Origin: an uncultured Arsenicibacter sp.
GTDB taxonomy: Bacteria > Bacteroidota > Bacteroidia > Cytophagales > Spirosomataceae
DNA length: 64,000 nt
Direction of reading: 5' to 3'
NCBI RefSeq assembly: GCF_945952095.1
Contig: NZ_CAMFHL010000010.1
Coordinates: forward strand, 1-64,000
The first letter of the stretch is position 1, and every line of letters starts with the position of its first letter. The position numbers were made by a program, and so were the translations under genes. Below the pieces are notes generated by a model. That model did not search any database and was not told where the DNA came from. It worked only from the letters and a program-made list of their open reading frames with translations. Below, piece after piece: positions 31,813 through 40,109 of the stretch.

Positions 31813-32886
31813 ATGGTTTTTCGTTTAAACGTAGTACGGCCGGTGAAAGCGCTGGCGCTGACGGGGGCGTTGCTGGGTATCGCTCTTGGAAGCGAGGCGC
31901 AAACCGTAAAAGGCACGAAACCGATTTCAAAGCCTTTGGTAAGTCATATTTTCACAGCCGATCCGTCGGCGCACGTCTTCAACGGTAAGATTTATATCTA
32001 TCCGTCGCATGACTACGAAGCGGGCGTAAAGGAGGATGATCTGGGTAGCCACTTTGCCATGAAGGATTACCATATCCTGTCAATGGATGCGATTAACGGT
32101 AAAGTCACCGACCATGGGGTTGCGCTTGACCTGAAAGACATTCCGTGGGCAGGGCGGCAACTCTGGGCGCCGGATGCGGCTTATAAAAACGGGACGTATT
32201 ACCTGTATTTTCCTGTAAAGGATAAACAGGATGTGTTCCGGATCGGGGTGGCAACCAGCAAATCGCCGTCCGGACCGTTTAAGCCGCAGGCTCAGCCGAT
32301 GAAAAACAGCCTCAGTATTGATCCGGCTGTTTTCACAGATGCCGATGGGAAAACCTACATGTACATCGGTGGTATCTGGGGCGGACAACTGCAACGCTGG
32401 AAAACCGGCAAATACGATCCGAACGGTAAGGAGGTTGCTCCTGATCAGCCGGCTTTGGGCCCTAAAATAGCCCGCCTGACCGACAACATGCTGGAGTTTG
32501 CCGAACCGCTCAAAGAAATTAAGATTCTGGATAAAGCCGGTAAACCGCTGCTGAACAAAGACAATAACCGCCGCTTTTTCGAGGGAGGCTGGATGCACAA
32601 ATACAAAGGCAAATATTACTTCTCGTATTCAACCGGCGACACCCATTACCTGGCCTATGCCACCGGCGATTCGCCGTACGGACCGTTTACGTATCAGGGC
32701 GTTATCATGAACCCGGTAAAAGGCTGGACGACGCACCACTCGATTGTTGAATTTAAAGGCAAATGGTATATTTTCTACCATGACGTAGAATTGTCCGGTA
32801 AAACGCACCTGCGTAACGTTAAGGTGACCGAACTCAAACGCAACGCCGACGGATCGATTCAGACAATTGAGCCGTATGTGAATTAA
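31813..32886 (+). CDS. Glycoside hydrolase family 43 (arabinofuranosidase/xylosidase-like), exported
   Basis: 357 residues from the ATG at 31813, which begins a signal peptide ('ALALTGALLGIALGSEAQ'). The frame extends 24 codons upstream, but that part covers the operator-like palindrome. A five-bladed beta-propeller of GH43 type is indicated by 'HIFTADPSAHVFNGKIYIYP' (catalytic base Asp), 'SIDPAVFTDADGKTYMYIGG' (pKa-modulating Asp) and 'FFEGGWMHKYKGKYYFSYS' (general acid Glu). Family members release arabinose or xylose from plant arabinans and arabinoxylans; the exact specificity is not predictable here. Monocistronic, between two related hairpins. A LacI-like operator upstream suggests sugar-responsive repression. 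Confidence 0.9.
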   Translation: MVFRLNVVRPVKALALTGALLGIALGSEAQTVKGTKPISKPLVSHIFTADPSAHVFNGKIYIYPSHDYEAGVKEDDLGSHFAMKDYHILSMDAINGKVTDHGVALDLKDIPWAGRQLWAPDAAYKNGTYYLYFPVKDKQDVFRIGVATSKSPSGPFKPQAQPMKNSLSIDPAVFTDADGKTYMYIGGIWGGQLQRWKTGKYDPNGKEVAPDQPALGPKIARLTDNMLEFAEPLKEIKILDKAGKPLLNKDNNRRFFEGGWMHKYKGKYYFSYSTGDTHYLAYATGDSPYGPFTYQGVIMNPVKGWTTHHSIVEFKGKWYIFYHDVELSGKTHLRNVKVTELKRNADGSIQTIEPYVN

Positions 32887-32904
32887 GGTGTTTAGCGTGC
32901 GGTT

Positions 32905-32944
32905 AGTGGTGGCACGACTACAAGTCGTGCCACCACTTTTTTTA
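32905..32944 (+). terminator. Rho-independent terminator (GTGGCACGAC family hairpin)
   Basis: 14-bp perfect stem (32905-32918 with 32924-32937), 5-nt loop, followed by seven T. Terminates the GH43 transcript. Confidence 0.9.
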
Positions 32945-32983
32945 TGCACCGCCACCACCACTTTTTTATTGTACTTTTACAGG

Positions 32984-34306
32984 ATGGAACCAAGCCATCA
33001 ACACTATACGGACATACTCGCTAATCTGGGGATTGAGCAGTTGAACCCTATGCAGGAAGCTGCCTTTGACGCGATCAGCGGTCCGCAGGACACCTTTCTG
33101 ATTTCTCCTACGGGCTCAGGCAAAACCCTGGCCTTTTTATTGCCGCTTCTTAACCTGCTGCAACCCGGTCAAACCAGCGTTCAGTGCCTGGTGCTGGTAC
33201 CTTCGCGCGAACTGGCGCTTCAGATCGAGCAGGTGTGGCGCAAAATGAGCACCGGCTTTAAGATCAATGTTTGTTATGGCGGCCACCCGATTCAGACCGA
33301 AATTCAGAACCTGAGCGAGCCGCCGGCCCTGCTGATCGGTACGCCCGGGCGGATCGCCGACCATCTCGACCGGCGATCCGTCGACCTCTCGGCAGTGCAT
33401 ACGCTGGTACTCGACGAGTTCGACAAATCGCTGGAGCTGGGCTTTCACGATCAGATGACCTTTATTCTGGACCACCTGCCTGCTCAGCGGAAACAGGTGC
33501 TGGTGTCCGCAACGGCCGGTGTCAAGATCCCCGGCTTCGTAGAACTGAACAACCCGAAACGCCTGAAATTTACGGCCGAAGAACTCGCCCCCGCACTGAC
33601 CCTGAAACAGATTACCGTCGCCAGTGATGAGCGGATGCCGGTACTGGTCCGGCTCTTGTGCACGTTTGGCACCGACATGTCAATTATCTTCTGCAACCTG
33701 CGGGATACGACAGAGCAGGTCAGCAACTACCTCAATGACGAAGGGTTGAGTGCTACATTTTATCACGGCGGTATGGAGCAGGAAGACCGCGAACGGGCGC
33801 TGATCCGGTTCCGGAATGGCAGTGTCAGGGTACTGGTTACGACTGATCTGGCGGCCCGTGGCCTGGACATTCCCGAAATGAAGCACGTAGTACATGTTGA
33901 TTTACCGCTGCATAAGCATGAATTTGTGCACAGGAATGGCCGTACCGCCCGTATGCAGGCTACCGGAACAGCCTACGTGCTGCTGCCCGAAGCTGCTGAA
34001 CGACCGCTTTACCTGACCGACGATATCGAGGAAGCCGTATTGCCCGAACACATAGCCTTGCCGCCCGCTCCCGAATTTACGACGGTTTATATCAGCGGGG
34101 GGCGGAAAAACAAGCTCAGCAAAATCGACATTGTCGGGTTTTTCTCGCAGAAAGGGGGGCTCGAAAAGGCAGACCTTGGCCTGATCGACGTGAAGGACTT
34201 TATGACGTTTGCCGCCGTTCGCAAAAGCAAGGTTCCCGACCTGCTGCACCGCGTCCGGGATGAGAAGATGAAAGGTAAAAAATACAAGATCGCCGTGGCG
34301 CGATAA
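32984..34306 (+). CDS. DEAD-box-family RNA helicase, DbpA-like
   Basis: 440 residues from the ATG at 32984; upstream codons in frame run through the preceding terminator and are excluded. Q motif 'LGIEQLNPMQEAAF', motif I 'SPTGSGKT', Ia 'PSRELALQ', Ib 'TPGRIADHL', motif II DEFD ('LVLDEFDKSLELGF') instead of DEAD, III 'SAT', V 'TTDLAARGLDIPE', VI 'HRNGRTAR'. The C-terminal 80 residues ('FTTVYISGGRKNKLSKIDIV') resemble the DbpA RNA-binding domain that recognises 23S rRNA hairpin 92. Likely a ribosome-assembly helicase. DEFD variants are recurrent in Bacteroidota. Convergent with the DUF2723 gene across a perfect bidirectional terminator. Confidence 0.88.
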   Translation: MEPSHQHYTDILANLGIEQLNPMQEAAFDAISGPQDTFLISPTGSGKTLAFLLPLLNLLQPGQTSVQCLVLVPSRELALQIEQVWRKMSTGFKINVCYGGHPIQTEIQNLSEPPALLIGTPGRIADHLDRRSVDLSAVHTLVLDEFDKSLELGFHDQMTFILDHLPAQRKQVLVSATAGVKIPGFVELNNPKRLKFTAEELAPALTLKQITVASDERMPVLVRLLCTFGTDMSIIFCNLRDTTEQVSNYLNDEGLSATFYHGGMEQEDRERALIRFRNGSVRVLVTTDLAARGLDIPEMKHVVHVDLPLHKHEFVHRNGRTARMQATGTAYVLLPEAAERPLYLTDDIEEAVLPEHIALPPAPEFTTVYISGGRKNKLSKIDIVGFFSQKGGLEKADLGLIDVKDFMTFAAVRKSKVPDLLHRVRDEKMKGKKYKIAVAR

Positions 34307-34312
34307 GCCCGT

Positions 34313-34351
34313 AATGAAAAAGGCCGGTTCTCAGAACCGGCCTTTTTCATT
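34313..34351. terminator. Bidirectional rho-independent terminator
   Basis: 19-bp perfect inverted repeat (34313-34331 with 34333-34351). The GC core GGCCGGTT is flanked by A5 on the left and T5 on the right, so it works for both convergent genes. Confidence 0.93.
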
Positions 34352-34367
34352 GTATAGGAAGGGAGGT

Positions 34368-37325
34368 TTATCCCTGATAAGCACCCAGGTGCTTATTGAA
34401 GATCGCTTCGAATTTCTGCGCGGCAGCCGTTTGTTTCGCCGACTTACACGCATCCACAATTACCTGCAGGCTGTACAGATCCGAGTTGGTATCCCCGAAT
34501 GTGCGGCCCGACTGCTGCGAATAGGTCAGGTTCTGGTCGGCCCGGCGGGCGATGGTTTCGGCAATTTCCAGCGCTTTCTTCGTATTGCCGGCTTCGAAGT
34601 AGAACCGTACGTAGTTTGAGCAAACCTGATCATACGGAATCGTATTGTCCGGAATCACGCTCAGCGAGTAATCCAGTACCTGCTGCGCACGGGCCTTGTT
34701 GCCATCGCGGAGCAGCTGATCGGCGAGGCGGAAGAACGCAATCCGTGCTGATAAAACCGGCGAGCCTTTGTATGTCTCGTCGTAGTATACCTTCGGATTG
34801 TTCATCTCACGCCAGAACATTTTGGTGGTCATGTTCTTGTCCATCAGGCTGGTATTGACGTATCCGTCCTGTGCACCGTCCATTTTGACCGGCATCAGGC
34901 GGTAAGCATAGCCTTCCAGCTGCATGTTTTCCTTCAGATTCAGGTAATTCGACGACGCCAGCGTGCTTGAGAAATAAATCGGGCGCTGCCAGTTGTTGGT
35001 CGCAATGATATCCAGCATGATCAGGTCAGGCTTGTAGAGGTCGCTCTTACCGATCGTCCACTGCAATGTGTCCTGTACCATTGGCTGCAGATCAGCCGGT
35101 ACAAAGTTTGCTTTCGCCACGGCGGCCTTATCAATGGGCAGGAACAGCACCGACGACGGCAGAATGCTGGTCATATCACCGGTTGTCAGCGGCACCTGCA
35201 CGGCCGGGTTGTTCGACTTAATCAGGTTGATATACTGCTTCAGGTCAATGCCGTTTTTCACCGCTGCCACCTCATAGAACGGCAGAATGTCGTTTTTGCC
35301 CTTGTTGAAGTTATCAAACTCTAGTGAGATCGGCAGGGCGTCCGACTCGTAGGTACGCCGTTTCATCTGCTCGATGTACCACTCCGTACCCAACAGACTC
35401 AGGTTACAAACCCGGACATCGGTCCGGAAGCCTTCTACTTCCTGAGCATACCATAACGGGAACGTATCGTTATCGCCGCCGGTAAACAGGATCGCGTTCG
35501 GCGCACAGCTGTTGAGCAGGTTTTTCGCAAAGTCAACGGAGTGGAAGCGGTCCGAGCGGTCGTGGTTATCCCAGCTCTTGGCGCCCATCATGACCGGTAC
35601 CAGCAGTGCCAGACCCGCTACCAGCCCGCTGCGCATGGTGTCGGCCTTCATGTATTCGCGCAACCCTTCGGCCAGCGCCATGACACCCAGACCGAGCCAG
35701 ATGGCAAAGAAATAAAACGAACCAACGTAGATATAATCCCGTTCGCGCGGCTCAGACGGCGGCGAGTTCAGGAAGATCTGAAGCGCAATACCGGTAAAGA
35801 AGAAGAGCAGCAGCACCACCAGAAAATCTTTCCGGTTGCGGAAATACTGGAACAGCAATCCGAACAGGCCGAGAATAAACGGCAGCATGTAGAAGTTGTC
35901 GCGGGCCTTGTTGGCCTGCAGTAACTCCGGCAGGTTGCTGCCCGATGACCACGGCAGCAGGTAACCCGCCCCTTCCTGATCACTCTCACGGCCGGCAAAG
36001 TTCCACATCAGGTACCGCCAGTACATATGGCCCAGCTGGTAATTAAAGAAGAATTCCAGGTTATCACCCATGGTTGGTTTCTGGCCTTCCGGAATGTTCA
36101 GCATTTGCCGGTACAGTTGCGGGTGATTCATCTGGTTACTGTATACCCGCGGGAACAGCATTTCGTCCCCTGCTTCATATACGTATTCCGGCTGGTGATC
36201 AAATACAACGTACTTCTTACCGTCTTTTTTGTACATTGCCGCACCTTGTTTCTGGTCAACAGGGCGGGACGTGAAGACCGGACCGTACAACAGCGAACGG
36301 CTGCCATATTGCTCACGCTTCAGGTACGAGATAAAGTTCAGCGCATCGCTCGGGTTGTTTTCGTTGATTGGCGGGTTGTAGCCCGAACGCACCATGACCT
36401 GCATATACGACATGTAGCCAATCAGTACGAACGCCAGCGACAGCAGGGCGGTGTTGAGCACTACCCGTTTCTGACGGGCCGACCAGATGATGGCATACGT
36501 CAGGGCGGCAATAAAGATGACAAAGAAGGCAGTCATACCCGAGGCAAACGGCAGCCCCAGCGTATTGACGAAAAAGCGCTCCAGCACGAATGCCGCACTT
36601 GGCAAACCCGGAATGATTCCTGAGTTGATAATGCCCAGAATGACCATACCCGCCCCAAAGGCAATAATGCCGCCTTTCAGGTTTGGCTTAGCCGTTTTCT
36701 TAAAGTAATAGATCAGTGCCAGCGCCGGCAGAGTAACGAGGTTCAGCAAGTGAACACCGATTGAGAGGCCGGTCAGATAGGCGATGAGCAGAATCCAGCG
36801 GTTGGCAGCCGCTTCGTCTTCGATCCGCTCCCAGCGGAAGGCAGCCCATACCACAATGGCCGTAAAGAACGACGACATACCGTATACCTCGGCCTCAACG
36901 GCAGAGAACCAGAATGTATCTGAGAACGTATAAGCCAGCGCTCCGACAGCAGCCGAGCCCAGAATGACCAGCGTATCACCGAATGTATAGTCGCTCTCCG
37001 GTTTATTGATGAGTTTTTGCGCCATCATCGAAATGGTCCAGCACAGGAACAGAATTGAGAACGCACTGGATAGTACCGACACCATGTTTACCCAATAGGC
37101 GACGGTGGTTAAGTCGCCGAGGGCAAAGAGAGAAAACAGACGGCCTGTCAGCAGGAAGAATGGAGCACCAGGCGGGTGAGGAACCTGTAGTTTAAATGAA
37201 CACGCAATGAATTCGCCACAGTCCCAGAAGCTGGCCGTACGTTCGACTGTCATGGCATAGGTGAACAGCGCGACAACAAACGTAGCCCAACCGGTGATGG
37301 TGTTAAGGCGTCGGAAAGATTGCAT
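34368..37325 (-). CDS. DUF2723 family membrane glycosyltransferase (GT117, TMEM260-like)
   Basis: 985 residues from the ATG at 37325 ('MQSFRRLNTITGW'); the 31 codons before it are excluded as upstream leader. About a dozen membrane helices fill the N-terminal half. The first loop has 'ERTASFWDCGEFIACSFKLQ' with the acidic pair, then 'VPHPPGAPFFLLTGRLFSL', the DUF2723 signature, and 'SAVEAEVYGMSSFF'. The C-terminal soluble half includes 'NAILFTGGDNDTFPLWYAQE' and ends with TPR-like helices ('RAQQVLDYSLSVIP'). The family is a GT-C-type glycosyltransferase, related to eukaryotic TMEM260, which O-mannosylates IPT domains. In Bacteroidota it probably glycosylates secreted proteins using lipid-linked sugar. 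Monocistronic. Confidence 0.88.
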   Translation of the reverse strand: MQSFRRLNTITGWATFVVALFTYAMTVERTASFWDCGEFIACSFKLQVPHPPGAPFFLLTGRLFSLFALGDLTTVAYWVNMVSVLSSAFSILFLCWTISMMAQKLINKPESDYTFGDTLVILGSAAVGALAYTFSDTFWFSAVEAEVYGMSSFFTAIVVWAAFRWERIEDEAAANRWILLIAYLTGLSIGVHLLNLVTLPALALIYYFKKTAKPNLKGGIIAFGAGMVILGIINSGIIPGLPSAAFVLERFFVNTLGLPFASGMTAFFVIFIAALTYAIIWSARQKRVVLNTALLSLAFVLIGYMSYMQVMVRSGYNPPINENNPSDALNFISYLKREQYGSRSLLYGPVFTSRPVDQKQGAAMYKKDGKKYVVFDHQPEYVYEAGDEMLFPRVYSNQMNHPQLYRQMLNIPEGQKPTMGDNLEFFFNYQLGHMYWRYLMWNFAGRESDQEGAGYLLPWSSGSNLPELLQANKARDNFYMLPFILGLFGLLFQYFRNRKDFLVVLLLFFFTGIALQIFLNSPPSEPRERDYIYVGSFYFFAIWLGLGVMALAEGLREYMKADTMRSGLVAGLALLVPVMMGAKSWDNHDRSDRFHSVDFAKNLLNSCAPNAILFTGGDNDTFPLWYAQEVEGFRTDVRVCNLSLLGTEWYIEQMKRRTYESDALPISLEFDNFNKGKNDILPFYEVAAVKNGIDLKQYINLIKSNNPAVQVPLTTGDMTSILPSSVLFLPIDKAAVAKANFVPADLQPMVQDTLQWTIGKSDLYKPDLIMLDIIATNNWQRPIYFSSTLASSNYLNLKENMQLEGYAYRLMPVKMDGAQDGYVNTSLMDKNMTTKMFWREMNNPKVYYDETYKGSPVLSARIAFFRLADQLLRDGNKARAQQVLDYSLSVIPDNTIPYDQVCSNYVRFYFEAGNTKKALEIAETIARRADQNLTYSQQSGRTFGDTNSDLYSLQVIVDACKSAKQTAAAQKFEAIFNKHLGAYQG

Positions 37326-38054
37326 AGAGATATCGGTTAACTGACTTTTGTGGAGCAAGTCTGTGAAAACAGTGGCAGATTTGACCCCAATCCAACAATG
37401 AATCGCCAAAAATAGCAAAATAAAACCCTATGGGCGGGTATGGGTTGTTAAAAGTTCTTAACGCCGGGCGCGATTCCCGAAAAATAACCCGGGTGCTTTC
37501 CTGCCTGACTGATGCCGGTCATTCCATGTCAATTACTGCGCAGACCGGGGTTATGGCTGACCCGTAAAAACTGCTTTCAGCGGAGATGAACAGATCACGT
37601 TTCTGAACTAAACGGGGAATAGTATACCCGTATGTCTCACCAACCGGTTGTCTGCCCGTTAGCATAAGGGTTTCAACAGCCTGTCTATCGTATCCAATTG
37701 GCTCTTTATTGGTATTATTTTAGTGATAATACGTATAATATTAACAATAATTTGGGTACTGATAAAATAGTGCATGGTTATTGATATGTTATAAGCATTG
37801 ATGCAGCGATGTATCGAAAAAATATAAACGTTATAGTTAGAAAAGCTGTCCCATCTTGCGGATAGCTTTTTTTTATTATCAGTAGATACCGGATGGTTTA
37901 CGCTTTTGTGTAGAAAGAGGAAAAAATACGTAAATGGCAGAGGGGATTCTACATTTTTTCCGATTATCCATATAACTTGCCGGTGCATACCAAAAGGGTA
38001 GTTACTCCCCCCTCCAAATACTGATAATTCACGACGTTATAATCTGGAAAAGCA
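37326..38054. other. Long intergenic region (about 730 bp)
   Basis: Between the divergent DUF2723 gene and an ECF sigma gene. No convincing gene. A 109-codon minus frame (37659-37988) is AT-rich, lacks family features and runs through the hairpin at 37841, so it is not called. The orphan terminator-like hairpin is the main feature. Confidence 0.6.
37841..37874 (+). terminator. Orphan terminator-like hairpin (possible sRNA 3' end)
   Basis: AAAAGCTGTCC (37841-37851), 8-nt loop, GGATAGCTTTT (37860-37870, one G.T pair), then further T. No gene on the plus strand ends nearby. Confidence 0.5.
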
Positions 38055-38666
38055 ATGCGCCTGGAAAGTCCGGACAATGATGCCTGGTTGTGGCAGCGGT
38101 TTAAGGAAGGCGATTCGGAAGCGCTGGGTCAGCTGATGACCGATCATTACACCGCCCTGATCCGCTACGGCACGAGGTTTACCCGCGATACTGATTTTGT
38201 GCGCGACTGCATGCAGGACATTTTTGTCGAGCTGTGGAATCGCCGCGAAACAGTTAGTCTACTGACCAGTGAGCGCGTCCGCCCATACCTGATGACGATG
38301 TTGCGCCGGCTGCTGCACCAGCAGTTCCTTGAGCGGCAACGCTATGCGTTTGAACCCGTATCTGAACAGGAAAATGGTCTGGTGTTCGATGTGACGTTTT
38401 CGCCGGAAGACATGCTGATCGAAACCGAACAGTCGCAGCACACCGCTGACCGCATCCGGCAACTGCTCAATCAATTGCCCCGCCGTTCCAAAGAAGCCAT
38501 TTATCTCCGTTTTTACGACAACCTCGACCGCGCCGCCATTGCGCAGGTGATGGGCATTTCCGAGCAGTCCGTGTCTAACCTGTTCCAGGAAACATTCCGC
38601 TTGTTACGCCGCCATGTACAGTCAAAACAACTGTGGCTCTTTCTGCTGGCACACCTAATGCTCTGA
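38055..38666 (+). CDS. ECF-type RNA polymerase sigma-70 factor
   Basis: 203 residues. Region 2 is 'LGQLMTDHYTALIRYGTRFT' with 'VRDCMQDIFVELWNRRET'. Region 4 is 'LLNQLPRRSKEAIYLRFYDN' then the HTH 'RAAIAQVMGISEQSVSNLFQ'. It belongs to the same Bacteroidota PUL-type ECF group as the sigma at 19574-20257, though the two are clearly different sequences. It heads a sigma/FecR/SusC/SusD set. A small hairpin (38662-38683) covers its stop codon. Confidence 0.93.
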   Translation: MRLESPDNDAWLWQRFKEGDSEALGQLMTDHYTALIRYGTRFTRDTDFVRDCMQDIFVELWNRRETVSLLTSERVRPYLMTMLRRLLHQQFLERQRYAFEPVSEQENGLVFDVTFSPEDMLIETEQSQHTADRIRQLLNQLPRRSKEAIYLRFYDNLDRAAIAQVMGISEQSVSNLFQETFRLLRRHVQSKQLWLFLLAHLML

Positions 38667-38760
38667 TTTTTAGTGATCAGAGAAAAAGTTAAAAAAAACA
38701 CAAAAAAATTACAGTATCTCCCTTCTTCTTTTCCCTATCAGCAGATGAACCCGTTTCATT

Positions 38761-39879
38761 ATGCCTGATTACGCTGCCTATACCATCGAGGACTTCGTGT
38801 TTGACCCGGAATTTCAACGCTGGGTAAAACAACCCAATGCGAGTAATGAAGACTTCTGGCAGCAGTGGCAGGAGGCGCATCCTGATCGTATGGCCGACAT
38901 CCAGCAGGCCCGGCAACTGGTGCTGAGCATGGAGGTAGGCGAGGTGGCCGTCAGTCCGGAGCAGATTAAACACGATGTGCAGAAAATGCTGCACCGGATC
39001 CGCTATCAGCAGCCGGTACGCCCTGCATTTACGACTGTAACACGGTCATCGCCGGCATGGGGCCGGTGGGCAGCGGCCGCCGCCGTCGTGCTGGCCATCG
39101 GGCTGGGATGGGTTTATTACCGTCAGGTTGCTACACCGGTTCAGCAGCAATATGCCGTTACCGATTCGGTAGTAGCTGACGAAAAAGATGGTATGGTAAC
39201 AGAGCGGAACGCCACGAAAGCGTTGAAAATCTGCACGTTGCCGGATGGCAGTACCGTTGAGCTGTCGCCCGCTTCAGCAATCAGTTACCCCAGACAGTTT
39301 GATACCGATAAACGGCAGGTCACCTTAACGGGTGAAGCCTTCTTCAATGTGATGAGAAATCCGGCAAAACCATTTCTGGTATTTGCTGACGATGTCGTAA
39401 CCAAAGTATTAGGAACCAGTTTCCGGGTGAAAGCCTACCCCGATCAGAAGGATATCGTGGTTGCGGTGCGTACCGGAAAGGTAGCTGTCTACGCCCGGCA
39501 GGCAGCCACAGATCTTACCGGTAAGGCTGTTGACCGGCGGGTAATATCGCTGACGCCCAACCAGCAGGCTGAATTTTCGCGGATCCGGGCCGAGTTCCGG
39601 AAGACGCTCGTTGCCCGCCCGATTGTGATCGATAAAGAAATACGGCCTGCCGAATTCGAGTTCGACGAAACACCGGTTGTTGAGGTATTCCGGCGTATCG
39701 AAAAAGCCTATGGCATCGAAATTATCTACGATTCGGATGTACTGCGTGATTGTGCGCTGTCTGCCTCGCTGAGTCAGGAAACGCTGGACGATAAGTTACG
39801 GATTGTGTGTCGTGGTATTGAAGCCACCTCCGAGATCATTGACGGTAAGATTGTGATTCGCTCAAACGGTTGCCGGTAA
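38761..39879 (+). CDS. FecR family anti-sigma factor
   Basis: 372 residues. N-terminal cytoplasmic sigma-binding part ('RWVKQPNASNEDFWQQWQEA'), membrane helix about 103-120 ('WAAAAAVVLAIGLGWVYY'), FecR domain ('CTLPDGSTVELSPASAISYP', 'QVTLTGEAFFNVMRNP', 'KVLGTSFRVKAYP', 'VAVRTGKVAVYAR') and C-terminal domain ('FEFDETPVVEVFRRIEKAYG'). It follows the sigma gene by 94 bp and precedes SusC by 230 bp, where a structured leader lies. It should hold the sigma factor inactive until the SusC STN domain signals substrate. Confidence 0.93.
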   Translation: MPDYAAYTIEDFVFDPEFQRWVKQPNASNEDFWQQWQEAHPDRMADIQQARQLVLSMEVGEVAVSPEQIKHDVQKMLHRIRYQQPVRPAFTTVTRSSPAWGRWAAAAAVVLAIGLGWVYYRQVATPVQQQYAVTDSVVADEKDGMVTERNATKALKICTLPDGSTVELSPASAISYPRQFDTDKRQVTLTGEAFFNVMRNPAKPFLVFADDVVTKVLGTSFRVKAYPDQKDIVVAVRTGKVAVYARQAATDLTGKAVDRRVISLTPNQQAEFSRIRAEFRKTLVARPIVIDKEIRPAEFEFDETPVVEVFRRIEKAYGIEIIYDSDVLRDCALSASLSQETLDDKLRIVCRGIEATSEIIDGKIVIRSNGCR

Positions 39880-39987
39880 TCAAAAAATACTGTTCATATC
39901 CCTTGTTTAATAAACCCTGCTCTGTAATCTAATCTATCATCTGTATGACACATCTCTTTGACCCGTGAAATTCCTCCCTGAAAAAAT

Positions 39988-40090
39988 GTAGCCGATAGTG
40001 CGGCCAGGCACTACCGGCTACTATGTCCCCAAACCCCTGCGAGAGCATCCGTCAAGGACGGATGAAGGGGACCCTTTTGTTTTATTTTCC
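39988..40090 (+). promoter_or_regulatory. Structured leader / attenuator-like element before susC
   Basis: Hairpin 1: 14-bp stem with one mismatch (39988-40001 with 40008-40021). Directly after it, a compound hairpin has outer stem GTCCCC (40025-40030) / GGGGAC (40067-40072) and inner perfect stem CATCCGTC / GACGGATG (40046-40053 with 40057-40064), followed by CCTTTTGTTTTATTTT. The second structure plus T-rich tract resembles an intrinsic terminator, yet it sits only about 20-35 nt before the SusC ATG. Confidence 0.55.
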
Positions 40091-40109
40091 ATAAAACCGC
40101 TTAAATCTA

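Noticed and set aside
37659..37988. 109-codon minus-strand frame in the long intergenic region
   Set aside because: AT-rich, Ile/Asn-rich, no domain, no promoter-like element, and it runs through the terminator-like hairpin at 37841.
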